The position numbers and the translations under genes are program-made. The notes below the pieces were generated by a model that saw only the letters and a list, made by a program, of their open reading frames with translations, ran no database searches and had not been told where the DNA came from. From the NCBI RefSeq assembly GCF_036227205.1, contig NZ_CP109442.1:6944001-7008000 (forward strand): DNA of 64,000 nucleotides, written 5' to 3'. This document shows positions 49,364-57,523 of the stretch, in pieces. This DNA comes from Amycolatopsis sp. NBC_01480. Its GTDB lineage: Bacteria > Actinomycetota > Actinomycetes > Mycobacteriales > Pseudonocardiaceae. Position 1 is the first letter of the stretch. Each line of letters opens with the position of its first letter.

Positions 49364-50580
49364 GCCGCGAGCGGATCGTCGTCGCCGGGGCCGGGCTGGC
49401 GGGCCTGCGGGCCGCCGAACGGTTGCGGGAGCTCGGTTTCGAGGGCGAGCTGGTGATGATCGGCGACGAGCCGCACCGCCCGTACCGCCGGCCCGCGCTG
49501 TCGAAGGAGTTCCTGCTCGGCGAGCTCACGGCGCGCGAGCTGGACCTGCGCAGCTACGAGGAGCTCGACGCCGTCTGGCGGCTCGGTGCGCGGGTCGAGG
49601 GGCTGGACCCCCGGCGGCGGACCCTCGAACTGCCGGGCGGCGAGCCGATGACCTACGACGGGCTGGTCATCGCCACCGGAGTGCAGGCCCGGCACCCGCC
49701 GGGCCTGCCGCTGCACGATCCGCGGGTCCGGGCCTTCCGGACGCTCGAAGACGCGCTGGCCCTGCAGCGTGCGCTGCGCGCGAGCGACCTCCCGGTCCTC
49801 GTCCTCGGGGGCGGGTTCATCGCGAGCGAACTGGCGGCGGCCCTGCGCGGCTCGGGCCGCGACGTGGTTTTGGTCTCCCGGTCCCCGGTGCTGATGGGCC
49901 CGGCCTTCGGCGACGAGCTCGGCGCCGCGGTGGGCCGGCTCCACGAGTCCCGCGGGGTCCAGCTGGAGCTCGGCACCCAGGTGTCCAACTGGCTGCTGCG
50001 GGACTGGGGAGTCGGCGCCCACCTGTCCACCGGAAGGCTGGTCGTCGCGGGCGCGGTGGTGATCGCGAACGGCAGCGTGCCCGCGACCGGGTTCCTGCGC
50101 GGCTCGGGCCTGGACGTGACCGACGGGGTGCTCGCGGGACCGGCCTGTCACGTCGACGGTGCCGAGGACGTCGTGGTGGCCGGTGACGTCGCGCGCTGGC
50201 CGAACCTGCGGTTCGACGAAGTGCCGCGCCGGATCGAGCACTGGCTCAACGCGGTCGAGATGGGCCGCGCCGCGGCCGACGGCCTGCTCGCGGGGCCGGC
50301 GTCCGCGGCCCCGTACTGCCCGGTGCCGCGGTTCTGGTCCGAGCTCTACGGCATTCGCTTCCAGTCCGCCGGCATGCCCGGCCTCGGTGACCACACCATC
50401 CCGCTGGGCGGCGACCCGGTGCGGCGCAGCGGGGTGCTGGGCTATCGCGACGACCGCGGGCTGCTCGGGGTGATCGGCCGCGACAGCCCCCGCAAGATGG
50501 TGAAGTGGACCAGCCTGCTCCAGCAGGGGCGGCGCCCGCGCGTCCGGCGGCACCCAGCGCGTTCCGCCGGCGTCGCGTGA
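49360..50580 (+). CDS. FAD-dependent ferredoxin reductase
   Basis: The 406-residue flavoprotein has an FAD-binding GAGLAGLRAAERLRELG (about 10-26), the PYRRPALSKEFL motif of putidaredoxin-reductase-like enzymes, the NAD-binding GGGFIASELAAALRG (about 148-162) and VVVAGDVARWPN (about 272), followed by a reductase C-domain. It passes electrons from NAD(P)H to ferredoxin. The GTG overlaps the ferredoxin stop. The three genes from 48549 form one unit. Confidence 0.92.
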   Translation: MSRERIVVAGAGLAGLRAAERLRELGFEGELVMIGDEPHRPYRRPALSKEFLLGELTARELDLRSYEELDAVWRLGARVEGLDPRRRTLELPGGEPMTYDGLVIATGVQARHPPGLPLHDPRVRAFRTLEDALALQRALRASDLPVLVLGGGFIASELAAALRGSGRDVVLVSRSPVLMGPAFGDELGAAVGRLHESRGVQLELGTQVSNWLLRDWGVGAHLSTGRLVVAGAVVIANGSVPATGFLRGSGLDVTDGVLAGPACHVDGAEDVVVAGDVARWPNLRFDEVPRRIEHWLNAVEMGRAAADGLLAGPASAAPYCPVPRFWSELYGIRFQSAGMPGLGDHTIPLGGDPVRRSGVLGYRDDRGLLGVIGRDSPRKMVKWTSLLQQGRRPRVRRHPARSAGVA

Positions 50581-50695
50581 TCCCGGCCCCGGTGTGGCGT
50601 TGAGTGCTCCAGCCGGCCAGACCGGGCAGGCCGGGCGTCCGGAAAGACTTCGGCTTCCCGTCCGTTGTGCACGGAGCGGGCGTACTGGTTCCGGC

Positions 50696-50750
50696 CCGGT
50701 GCATTGTGGACAGTCTCGCGCCGGACCGTCCGCCAGGCCGTGGTGCGGGC
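50696..50750 (+). pseudogene. Possible remnant of an FGGY-kinase C-terminal segment
   Basis: 26 bases here (50696-50721) are identical to part of rhaB (46575-46600), where they encode CIVDSLA. The following bases encode RRTVRQAVVRAA in one frame, close to RRTVRQAARLAG in rhaB, though 12-14 bases between are missing and codons differ. There is no open frame, and the rest of 50581-50800 holds nothing recognisable. A decayed kinase fragment or a shared noncoding motif are both possible. Confidence 0.35.
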
Positions 50751-50800
50751 GGCCGTGACCAGTAGCATCAGCGGCGACCGGTCACGAGAAAAGGGGAGCG

Positions 50801-51483
50801 ATGCCCGCCGAACTGGAGCTGATCCGCGCGGAACTGGCAGCCGACCCGGACAACGCCTGGGCGCGGGAGCTGGGCTACGAGCCGGTGTTCGCGGCGGCGC
50901 CGGGCGCGCGGATCGCGCTGATCGGGCAGGCCCCCGGCCGCAAGGCGCAGGAGAGCGGCGTGCCGTGGGACGACGCGAGCGCTGTTGCCAATTCGACCGG
51001 AAGCAGGCGGACACGGGCTGCAGCCGATCGGCTTGCCGGAACCGTTTCCGCCGTGGCTGTAGTCGGATTGGCAACGAACTGCACAGTAAGCTGCGTGAGT
51101 GGCTCGGCGTGACCGACGAGCAGTTCTACGACCCCGCGCTGTTCGCCATCCTGCCCATGGACTTCTACTTCCCCGGCAAGGGCGCCTCCGGCGATCTGCC
51201 GCGCAAGGACTTCGCGCCCCGCTGGCACCCGCGGCTGCTCGGCCGGCTGCCGGACATCGCGTTGACGCTGCCGGTCGGCGGGTACGCGCAGAAGTTCTAC
51301 CTGGGGGCCTCGGCCGGGACGAACCTGACCGAGACCGTCCGCGCGTACCGGGATTACCTGCCGTCGAAGCTGCCGCTGGTGCACCCGTCACCGCTGAACT
51401 TCCGGTGGCAGAAGAAGAATCCGTGGTTCGAGGCCGACGTCGTGCCCGCCTTGCGCGCGAGGGTGCGTGAAGTGCTCGCCTGA
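50801..51483 (+). pseudogene. Uracil-DNA glycosylase family gene, interrupted by a small insertion
   Basis: The first part (ATG at 50801, GGGGAG upstream) encodes RIALIGQAPGRKAQESGVPWDDAS, the motif-1 region of uracil-DNA glycosylases of the family that lacks the classical GQDPYH. A second frame resumes with KLREWLGVTDEQFYDPALFAILPMDFY and continues through LPLVHPSPLN (motif with the active histidine) to the stop at 51483. Between them about 107 foreign bases shift the frame. Without it the protein would be about 190 residues, the usual length. It is read as inactivated, unless frameshifting rescues it. Confidence 0.88.
50981..51087. mobile_element. Short palindromic (MITE-like) insertion in the glycosylase gene
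   Basis: GTTGCCAATTCGAC near the left end (50984-50997) matches the inverted copy GTTGCCAATCCGAC near the right end (about 51062-51075) at 13 of 14 positions, and the pairing continues imperfectly inward (GGCGGACACGG with GGCGGAAACGG). The segment is about 107 bases, encodes nothing, and removing it restores a continuous glycosylase. Exact ends and target duplication cannot be fixed by eye. Confidence 0.7.
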
Positions 51484-51494
51484 GGCGGTCCACT

Positions 51495-51528
51495 GTCCAC
51501 TGTCCACTGTGAATAGTGGACAGTGGAC
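51495..51528. terminator. 14-bp stem hairpin between converging genes
   Basis: GTCCACTGTCCACT (51495-51508) pairs perfectly with AGTGGACAGTGGAC (51515-51528) over GTGAAT. The arm is itself a tandem of GTCCACT. It separates the glycosylase gene and the HNH gene. Confidence 0.85.
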
Positions 51529-51532
51529 GGCA

Positions 51533-51997
51533 TCAGGCGCGGATCGGCCGGTGCAGCTCGTCCCAGGAAGGCACGCGCGGGGCGAAACGCAGTGACAGCC
51601 CGGCCTCGGCTGGGGTCCGGTCGCCCTTGCGGGCGTTGCAGCTGCGCGCCGTGCCGCCGCACGCCGCGACCGTGTTGAGCCAGCTGGTGCGCTCGCCGCC
51701 GCGGGACAGCGGCAGCACGTGGTCGACCGTGGTGGCGCGGCGGCCGCAGTAGGCGCACTCGTGGCCGTCCCGCTGCAGCACGCCCCGGCGCGACCAGCGC
51801 GGCGGGCCGGAGTAGCGCCACTTCATCACCACGTAGCGCACCAGCCGGACGACCTTCGGGCGCGGGAACAGCCCGCCGAAATCGGTGCCGTCGGTCTCGT
51901 GGACCACCGCCACGTCGCGCACCAGCATGCGTATCGCGTGGGCGACGGACACGGTGTGCAGGGGCTCGTAGCCGGCATTGAGGACCAGTACTCCCAT
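51533..51997 (-). CDS. HNH endonuclease
   Basis: The 154-residue protein begins MGVLVLNAGYEPLHTVSVAHA, as in a common actinobacterial HNH family, and has the nuclease core CAYCGRRATTVDHVLPLSRGG, then NTVAACGGTARSCNARKGDRTP, with zinc cysteines and the DHV/N/K residues of HNH_5-type domains. GGGAGG lies upstream. Longer in-frame starts extend through sequence that contains a separate small open frame and are not used. Housekeeping role unknown; it is not linked to a phage or restriction system here. Confidence 0.88.
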   Translation of the reverse strand: MGVLVLNAGYEPLHTVSVAHAIRMLVRDVAVVHETDGTDFGGLFPRPKVVRLVRYVVMKWRYSGPPRWSRRGVLQRDGHECAYCGRRATTVDHVLPLSRGGERTSWLNTVAACGGTARSCNARKGDRTPAEAGLSLRFAPRVPSWDELHRPIRA

Positions 51998-52116
51998 GGC
52001 GACGGGCACCTCCCTTCGGGATTCGGGCGAGCGGGACTCGGGCGGGTGAAAACGAAAAAAGCCGCCCGGCTCGGTTTCCCGACGGGCGGCTCCCTGCGTG
52101 CGACGCGCTGGGCACG

Positions 52117-52221
52117 TCACGGCGGGGAGCCTGGGTTCGCTAGGGCACACAACGGGCAAAGCTCGTCGCACACGAAGGCGCGCGTGCGGCTGCGCGCCTG
52201 GTGCATGGCCTTGCCGGGCAT
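52117..52221 (-). CDS. Possible 34-residue protein with C-x3-C-x2-C motif
   Basis: A short frame reads MPGKAMHQARSRTRAF then VCDELCPLCALANPGSPP. GAGGAG is placed six bases before the ATG, a strong ribosome-binding site for so short a frame; an upstream ATG at 52254 adds 11 residues. Three close cysteines suggest metal binding or redox. It is 119 bases upstream of the HNH gene on the same strand and may be a leader or a small partner of it. No known family recognised. Confidence 0.45.
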   Translation of the reverse strand: MPGKAMHQARSRTRAFVCDELCPLCALANPGSPP

Positions 52222-52353
52222 CGGGGACTCCTCGTTCGCGGACGTGGTCATCATGACCGACGCCGGACCGGCCCGTCAACGCCGATAACGTTGCGGTTGC
52301 CAGGTCAGGCGCTCAGGCGGGGCCGTTGGCATCCATTGTGGACATCTCCGGCG

Positions 52354-52944
52354 TCAGCGCGGCACCGTGGACAGGAGCAGTGCGAACGCGTCCTCGACGG
52401 CAGGCGCCAGCGCCTCCGGGTCCGGCCCGGCGACGGCGCGGCCCGAGCGGACACACGCCAGCGCGAGGTGGGCGGCCACCGTCGCCTCCAGTTCGGGCAT
52501 GCCCTGGGCCCGCAGCGTGCTGACCATCGCGTCGGCCAGGTTCAGCAGCTTGCGTTCGCTGCGGTCGTGCAGCTCCGGGTTGTCGCTGACGAGCTGCATG
52601 TGCAGGCGGTAGCGCTTCGCGTCGGCAGTGATCGCCTCGCAGATCGCGCGGACGGCGGCCCTCGACTGGTCCAGCGCCTCGCGCAAGGTGGGCGGGGTTT
52701 CGGCGGGCTCGGCTCGGAGGCTGAGCAGCCAGTCGGTCATCTCCCGCTCATCGGCGAACAGCACCTCCTGCTTGTCGCCGAAGTAGCGGAAGAACGTGGT
52801 GCGGCCGACCTCCGCGCGTTCGGCGATCTCCGTGACCGTCACGTCGGCGAAACCGCGCTCGGAGAACAGCGCGAAAGCCGCGTCGACGATGGCCTCCTGA
52901 GCTCGCCGGCGTTTGCGCTCACGGAGCGGGGGCAGCGGTGGCAT
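52354..52944 (-). CDS. TetR family regulator
   Basis: The 196-residue protein has the TetR helix-turn-helix in VTVTEIAERAEVGRTTFFRYFGDKQEVL (about 34-61), a form common in MftR-like regulators, and a variable helical ligand domain. It diverges from the SDR gene at 53022, with the palindrome GGTACTGAGTACC between them, so it probably represses both. Confidence 0.88.
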   Translation of the reverse strand: MPPLPPLRERKRRRAQEAIVDAAFALFSERGFADVTVTEIAERAEVGRTTFFRYFGDKQEVLFADEREMTDWLLSLRAEPAETPPTLREALDQSRAAVRAICEAITADAKRYRLHMQLVSDNPELHDRSERKLLNLADAMVSTLRAQGMPELEATVAAHLALACVRSGRAVAGPDPEALAPAVEDAFALLLSTVPR

Positions 52945-52981
52945 CCGCCCAGGCTAGCCGATCCGGTCCTGGATCCTGTAC

Positions 52982-52994
52982 GGTACTGAGTACC
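52982..52994. promoter_or_regulatory. TetR operator GGTACTGAGTACC
   Basis: A perfect 13-base dyad (GGTACT and AGTACC around a central G) lies between the divergent TetR and SDR genes, 37 bases before the TetR start and 27 before the SDR start. Such sites are typical of TetR regulators that control a neighbouring oxidoreductase. Confidence 0.75.
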
Positions 52995-53021
52995 AATTAG
53001 TTCTCAGTGCCAGAGGTCGCC

Positions 53022-53960
53022 GTGGACACGAGCACCGTCCTGATGACGGGAGCGGGCCGGGGGATCGGGCGGGTCGCCGCCGAGCGCATCCTGCGCGCGC
53101 GGCCGGACCTGCACCTGCTGGTGACGGCCCGAGGCGACGGGGGCCCGGCGCTCGCCGCCGCATTGGCCGAGGCCACGGGCAATCCGAACGTCTCGGGGTT
53201 GTCCTGCGATCTGGCGTCGATGGCGTCGATCCAGCGTGCGGCCGCGGAGGCCGGCGCCCGGCTCGATGCCGGTGATCTGCCGCCGCTGAGCGGTTTCGCC
53301 GGCAATGCGGGCATGCAGCTGACCACCCGCACCCGGGCGACCGGGGACGGGATCGAGCCGACGTTCGCGGTCAACGTGCTGGCGAACTACCTGTTCGTCC
53401 GGCTGCTGTGGGACCGGTTCACCGTGCCGGGCCGGATCGTCGTGACCGGCAGCGACACGCACTTCGGCGACCTGCGGCACAACCTGGGGCTGGTGCCCGC
53501 CCCACGCTGGGAGAGCGTCCGCGAGCTGGCCACGCCGCGCGAGGGGGCGAAGGCGGACACCGCGCGCGAGGGCCGGGCCGCCTACTCGACCAGCAAACTG
53601 GCGGTGGCCTACCTGGTGCACGCGCTGGCGCGCCGGCTGCCGGACGGCGTCGACGTGTACAGCTTCAACCCCGGTTACGTGCCGGCCACCGGCTTGTTCC
53701 GCGAAGCCGGCCCCGTCGTCCGCTTTCTCTCGCGAACGCTGATGCAGGGCTTCACCGCCACGCCGTTCGCACACTCACCCGTCACGTCCGGCGCCCTGCT
53801 CGCGGAGGCCGTCGCCGGGCCCCGCCCGGGCGAGACGGGTGCGTACATCGACCGTGACGCCGTCGTCCCGTCCTCGGCCGAGTCCTACGACCAGGCCCGC
53901 GAGGAAGAGCTGTGGGCGACGGCGGCCGAGCTGTGTGCGCTGCCGGTCGAAGTCGCTTGA
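53022..53960 (+). CDS. Short-chain dehydrogenase/reductase, retinol-dehydrogenase/protochlorophyllide-reductase-like
   Basis: The 312-residue protein has TGAGRGIGR as cofactor loop (about 9-17), GNAGMQ, VVTGSDTHFG, and YSTSK as Tyr-x-x-x-Lys (about 188-192). Its size and the long segment between the serine and tyrosine match the light-dependent protochlorophyllide reductase-like/WWOX-type SDRs. GTG at 53022 is preferred since AGAGG precedes it; GTG at 53007 has no ribosome-binding site. Probably under the divergent TetR protein; substrate unknown. Confidence 0.85.
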   Translation: MDTSTVLMTGAGRGIGRVAAERILRARPDLHLLVTARGDGGPALAAALAEATGNPNVSGLSCDLASMASIQRAAAEAGARLDAGDLPPLSGFAGNAGMQLTTRTRATGDGIEPTFAVNVLANYLFVRLLWDRFTVPGRIVVTGSDTHFGDLRHNLGLVPAPRWESVRELATPREGAKADTAREGRAAYSTSKLAVAYLVHALARRLPDGVDVYSFNPGYVPATGLFREAGPVVRFLSRTLMQGFTATPFAHSPVTSGALLAEAVAGPRPGETGAYIDRDAVVPSSAESYDQAREEELWATAAELCALPVEVA

Positions 53961-53987
53961 TTTCTTGCCGGGCAAGGGATTCCGTCG

Positions 53988-54839
53988 TCAGCGGCCGTAC
54001 AGCTCGGTCAGCAGCGCGACGGCCTCGGGGATGGCCGGGTGCGGGTCGCGGCGGGGCCAGGCCAGGTGCACCGGCACGGGCGCGGCGTCGCGGACGCGGC
54101 GGTAGACGATGCCGTCCCGGCGGTACTGCGTGACAGTGGCGTGCGGGGTGATCCCGACGCACCGGCCGGTCGCGATGGCGGCGAGCCAGTCGTCCACATC
54201 GTGGGTTTGCTCGACCCGCGGGCGCGCCTCCTCGGGCCACAGGTCGACCGTGGTGGTGCCGGTGCGGCGGTCGATCACCAGCTCGCGCCCGGCGATCTCG
54301 GCGAGCGTGACCGTGCGGCGGCGCGCCCACGGGTCGTCGGCCGCCATGGCGCAGTAACGGGCTTCGTAGCCGACGGTGCGGTGGGCGTAGTGGCGCGGAT
54401 CGACCGCGGTGCGCAGCACGCCGACGTCGCACAGGCCCTCGGCCAGGCCGCTGGTCGGGGTGTTGGTGCGGACCACGAGGAGCTCGACGTCCGGGTGCCG
54501 CGCGGCCCAGCGCCGCTGGAACTCGGCGGTGTGGCGGCCCAGCGCCGACCAGGCGTGCCCGACCCGCAGCCGGGTGTGGCCGGTGCTGGCCTCGCGGACC
54601 AGTTCGTCGGCTTCGGCGAGCAGGTGCCGGGCGCGCGCGAGGACCTGAACGCCCGCGGTGGTCGGGACGACGCTGCGGCTCGTGCGGTGCAGCACCCGCA
54701 CGCCGAGCACCCGCTCCAGTGCGAGCAGCGTCCGCGACACCGCGGCCTGCGACACCCCCAGCTCGACCGCCGCGTCGGTGAACGTGCCGGTGTCCACGAT
54801 CGCGGCCAGGCACCGCAGGTGGCGCAACTCCAGATCCAT
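53988..54839 (-). CDS. LysR family regulator
   Basis: The 283-residue protein has the LysR helix-turn-helix at about 16-40 (FTDAAVELGVSQAAVSRTLLALE) and a two-lobed effector domain with VGHAWSALGRHTAEF. The ATG at 54839 begins the conserved LRHLRCLAAIVDTGTF; an upstream ATG at 54917 would run into the divergent gene. It diverges from a DMT-family exporter gene 68 bases away and likely regulates it, the standard arrangement for LysR proteins. Confidence 0.9.
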   Translation of the reverse strand: MDLELRHLRCLAAIVDTGTFTDAAVELGVSQAAVSRTLLALERVLGVRVLHRTSRSVVPTTAGVQVLARARHLLAEADELVREASTGHTRLRVGHAWSALGRHTAEFQRRWAARHPDVELLVVRTNTPTSGLAEGLCDVGVLRTAVDPRHYAHRTVGYEARYCAMAADDPWARRRTVTLAEIAGRELVIDRRTGTTTVDLWPEEARPRVEQTHDVDDWLAAIATGRCVGITPHATVTQYRRDGIVYRRVRDAAPVPVHLAWPRRDPHPAIPEAVALLTELYGR

Positions 54840-54907
54840 GCGTTCAGCGTATAGGTGCGTCGTTTCATGCATTTTGCGCATGGACGGCCGGGGCGCACGC
54901 TCGAGCC

Positions 54908-55786
54908 ATGACGACAACCGAACGCGCGCCCGCGACGCCGCCGCAGGAGCGCCGCGCCGCCGGGGTGGCGCTGATGCTGGGCAGCGCGCTGGCCAACCAG
55001 ACCGGTGCGGCGGCCGGGGCCCTGGCGTTCCCGGTGGTCGGCCCCGTCGGCGTGGTGGCGGTGCGGCAGTGGGTGGCCGGCGCCCTGCTGCTGGCCGTCG
55101 GACGGCCGCGGCTGCGCTCGTTCACCGCGCGGCAGTGGCGCCCGGTCCTGGCGCTGGCGGCGGTGTTCGGCACGATGAACCTCACGCTGTACTCGGCGAT
55201 CGACCGCATCGGCCTGGGGCTGGCGGTGACGCTGGAGTTCCTCGGCCCGCTCGCGGTGGCGCTGGCCGGCTCGCGCCGGAAGCCGGACCTGATCTGCGCG
55301 CTCGCTGCCGCCGGGGCGGTGGTGGTGCTGGCCCGGCCGCAGCCCACCACGGATTACGTCGGCATCGGCCTGGCGTTGCTGGCCGCGGCCTGCTGGGCCG
55401 GCTACATCCTGCTGAACCGGACCGTCGGCCGCCGCCTGCCCGGCGTCCAGGGCACCGCGGCCGCGGCCGGCGCGTCCGCAGTGGTCTATATCCCTGTGGG
55501 CTTGCTCGTCTTCGCGCACCACCCGCCGACGGCGGCCGCGCTCGGACAGGCACTTGTCGCGGGGGTGCTTTCCTCGGCCGTCCCGCTCCTGGTCGACCTG
55601 CTGGCGCTGCGCCGGGTGCCCGCCGCGTTTTTCGGGGTGTTCATGAGCGTCAACCCGGTGCTGGCGGCGCTGGTCGGTCTGGTCGTGCTCCACCAGCAGC
55701 TCGATTTGGCCGCGTGGGTGGCGACCGCGGTGATCGTGGCGGCCAACTCGGTGGTGGCCGCGAGACGAGCGCCGGCGGTGTCATAA
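54908..55786 (+). CDS. EamA/DMT-family exporter, RhtA-like
   Basis: The 292-residue protein has ten predicted helices in two EamA repeats. Early VALMLGSALANQTGAAAGALAFPVVGP and TLYSAIDRIGLGLAVTLEFLGPLAVAL resemble RhtA-type amino-acid exporters. The second repeat includes FFGVFMSVNPVLAALVGLVVL. It probably exports an amino acid or other small metabolite under control of the divergent LysR gene. Confidence 0.85.
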   Translation: MTTTERAPATPPQERRAAGVALMLGSALANQTGAAAGALAFPVVGPVGVVAVRQWVAGALLLAVGRPRLRSFTARQWRPVLALAAVFGTMNLTLYSAIDRIGLGLAVTLEFLGPLAVALAGSRRKPDLICALAAAGAVVVLARPQPTTDYVGIGLALLAAACWAGYILLNRTVGRRLPGVQGTAAAAGASAVVYIPVGLLVFAHHPPTAAALGQALVAGVLSSAVPLLVDLLALRRVPAAFFGVFMSVNPVLAALVGLVVLHQQLDLAAWVATAVIVAANSVVAARRAPAVS

Positions 55787-55831
55787 TCGACACAGTGTTG
55801 ATTTAACCCGACGTGACGTAGAGTCGGGAAC

Positions 55832-56695
55832 ATGACCACTCGAACCTTCCTGATCACCGGTGTCAGCAGCGGCCTCGGCCGGGCCTTCGCGCAGGGGGCG
55901 CTGGAGGCCGGGCACACCGTGGTCGGCACCGTCCGCAAGGAGGCCGACCTCGCGGCCTTCGAGGCGCTCGCCCCGGGCCGGGCCCACGCGCGGCAGCTCG
56001 ACGTCACCGACGACCACGCGGTGCCGGCCGTGGTGGGCGAGGTCGAGCGGACCGTCGGGCCGATCGACGTGCTGATCGCGAACGCCGGGTACGGCCACGA
56101 AGGCGTGTTCGAGGAGTCGCCGATCTCCGAACTGCGCGCGCAGTTCGACGCCAACGTGTTCGGCGTCGCCTCGACCGTGCAGGCGGTGCTGCCGTCCATG
56201 CGGAAACGGCGCTCGGGGCACATCTTCGCGGTCAGCTCCATGGGCGGGCTGATGACCGTGCCGGGGCTGGCCTACTACTGCGGCAGCAAGTACGCGGTCG
56301 AGGGCATGCTGGAAACCGTCGCCAAGGAGGTGGCCGGGTTCGGCGTGCACGTCACGATCCTCGAGCCCGGCTCGTTCCGCACCGACTGGGCGGGCCGCTC
56401 CATGGTCCGCAGTGAACGGTCCATTGTGGATTACGACGAGCTCTTCGAGCCCATCCGCGCGGCCCGGCAGGCCGCGAGCGGCCACCAGCTGGGCGATCCG
56501 GCGAAGGCCGCCGAGGCGGTGCTGCAGGTGATCGAGTCGGAGCAGCCGCCGGTGCACCTGGTGCTGGGTTCGGACGCGCTGCGCCTGGTCGCGGCCGGCC
56601 GCTCGGCCGTCGAAGCCGATTTGCGGGATTGGGAGGGCCTTTCGCGCTCGACGGACTTCCCGGACGGCCACGAGATCGCGTCGAACCGGCCGTGA
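55832..56695 (+). CDS. Short-chain dehydrogenase/reductase
   Basis: The 287-residue classical SDR has ITGVSSGLGRAFA (about 8-20), IANAGYGHEG, FAVSSMGG and YCGSKYAVEG with the catalytic Tyr and Lys (about 150-154). The pattern is that of 17-beta-hydroxysteroid dehydrogenase-like oxidoreductases that come paired with regulators in actinomycetes. The stop overlaps the GTG of the TetR gene, so enzyme and regulator are co-expressed. Confidence 0.88.
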   Translation: MTTRTFLITGVSSGLGRAFAQGALEAGHTVVGTVRKEADLAAFEALAPGRAHARQLDVTDDHAVPAVVGEVERTVGPIDVLIANAGYGHEGVFEESPISELRAQFDANVFGVASTVQAVLPSMRKRRSGHIFAVSSMGGLMTVPGLAYYCGSKYAVEGMLETVAKEVAGFGVHVTILEPGSFRTDWAGRSMVRSERSIVDYDELFEPIRAARQAASGHQLGDPAKAAEAVLQVIESEQPPVHLVLGSDALRLVAAGRSAVEADLRDWEGLSRSTDFPDGHEIASNRP

Positions 56696-57306
56696 CCGGG
56701 CCGGGGAAACGGCGCTCGACACCGACCAAGGGGGACCGCCGGGAGCAGGCGATCCTCGACGCGGCCGAGGCGCTGCTGGAGTACGAGAGCGTCGAGCTGA
56801 TGACGGTGGAGACGATCGCCAAGGGGGCCGGGATTTCGCGTGCCTCCCTGTATTTCTACTTCGGCTCCAAGCACGAGGTGCTCGCGGCGTTGGTGGCGCG
56901 CACGGTTGCCGTGCTGCGTGAAGACGCGCTCGGCGCGGCCGGCGACACCGTCTCCAGTCCGGAAGAGACGGTCCGCGAAGCCGTGCGGCGCACCGCGAAA
57001 CAGTGGCGTGAGCACGGTTTGGTGATGCGCGCGGCGGTGGACTTTTCCGCCGCGGTTCCGGAAATCGCCGAGCTGTGGCAGGGCACGGTCGCCTCCTACG
57101 CCGAGGCGATGGCTCGCGTCATGGTGCGTGGCGGAGTTCCGGACGAGAAAGGCCCCGAAGGCGCGGCCGCGTTGGCGCGCGGCCTCTGCTGGATGACCGA
57201 GCGAACGTTCTACTGGGCCTCGGCCCGTCCGCGCGACCTCCGCGCGGCGACCGAGACCTGCGCCCAGATCTGGCTGCGGGTGCTGGCTTCCGCCGAAAGG
57301 GACTGA
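56692..57306 (+). CDS. TetR/AcrR family regulator
   Basis: The 204-residue protein starts at a GTG overlapping the SDR stop (GTGA). The DNA-binding part (about 20-65) contains MTVETIAKGAGISRASLYFYFGSKHEVL, the EthR-like form, and the second domain resembles the TetR C-terminal domain of EthR-type regulators. Its operator may be near the SDR promoter (around 55790-55820) or at the TAATACGTATTA palindrome downstream. Confidence 0.88.
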   Translation: MTGPGKRRSTPTKGDRREQAILDAAEALLEYESVELMTVETIAKGAGISRASLYFYFGSKHEVLAALVARTVAVLREDALGAAGDTVSSPEETVREAVRRTAKQWREHGLVMRAAVDFSAAVPEIAELWQGTVASYAEAMARVMVRGGVPDEKGPEGAAALARGLCWMTERTFYWASARPRDLRAATETCAQIWLRVLASAERD

Positions 57307-57370
57307 ACAACGGGGAAATGTGTCCGTTCAGCCCTACTTTCGTGCTGGGAAAAGCTACTGTGCCGGTAGA

Positions 57371-57448
57371 TACCAAACCGACCGGAAGTAAGCACCTGGG
57401 GCAGGTCTGTCGCCGTTGCCGGTCGGCTTACTTCCGGTCTTTTTGGTA
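57371..57448. terminator. Long inverted repeat with inner hairpin and T tract
   Basis: A 23-base arm at 57371-57393 (core ACCGGAAGTAAGC) pairs with 57426-57448 at 21 of 23 positions. The 32-base loop holds its own small stem (ACCTG-GGG-CAGGT). The right arm runs into CTTTTTGG. It follows the TetR gene by 64 bases and can act as a terminator, but the loop and arms are larger than needed and it could be a small palindromic element. Confidence 0.7.
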
Positions 57449-57458
57449 ATACGTATTA
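57447..57458. promoter_or_regulatory. TAATACGTATTA palindrome
   Basis: A perfect 12-base dyad, very A+T-rich for this genome, overlaps the right end of the inverted repeat and lies 66 bases before the secreted-protein start. Its position fits an operator or -10 region of that gene. Confidence 0.5.
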
Positions 57459-57523
57459 GCGTCTTGCCTTTGTCTCGCGTGGCTGCCTAACGTCGTGGCC
57501 ACGCCGGACGAAGGAGTTCACCG

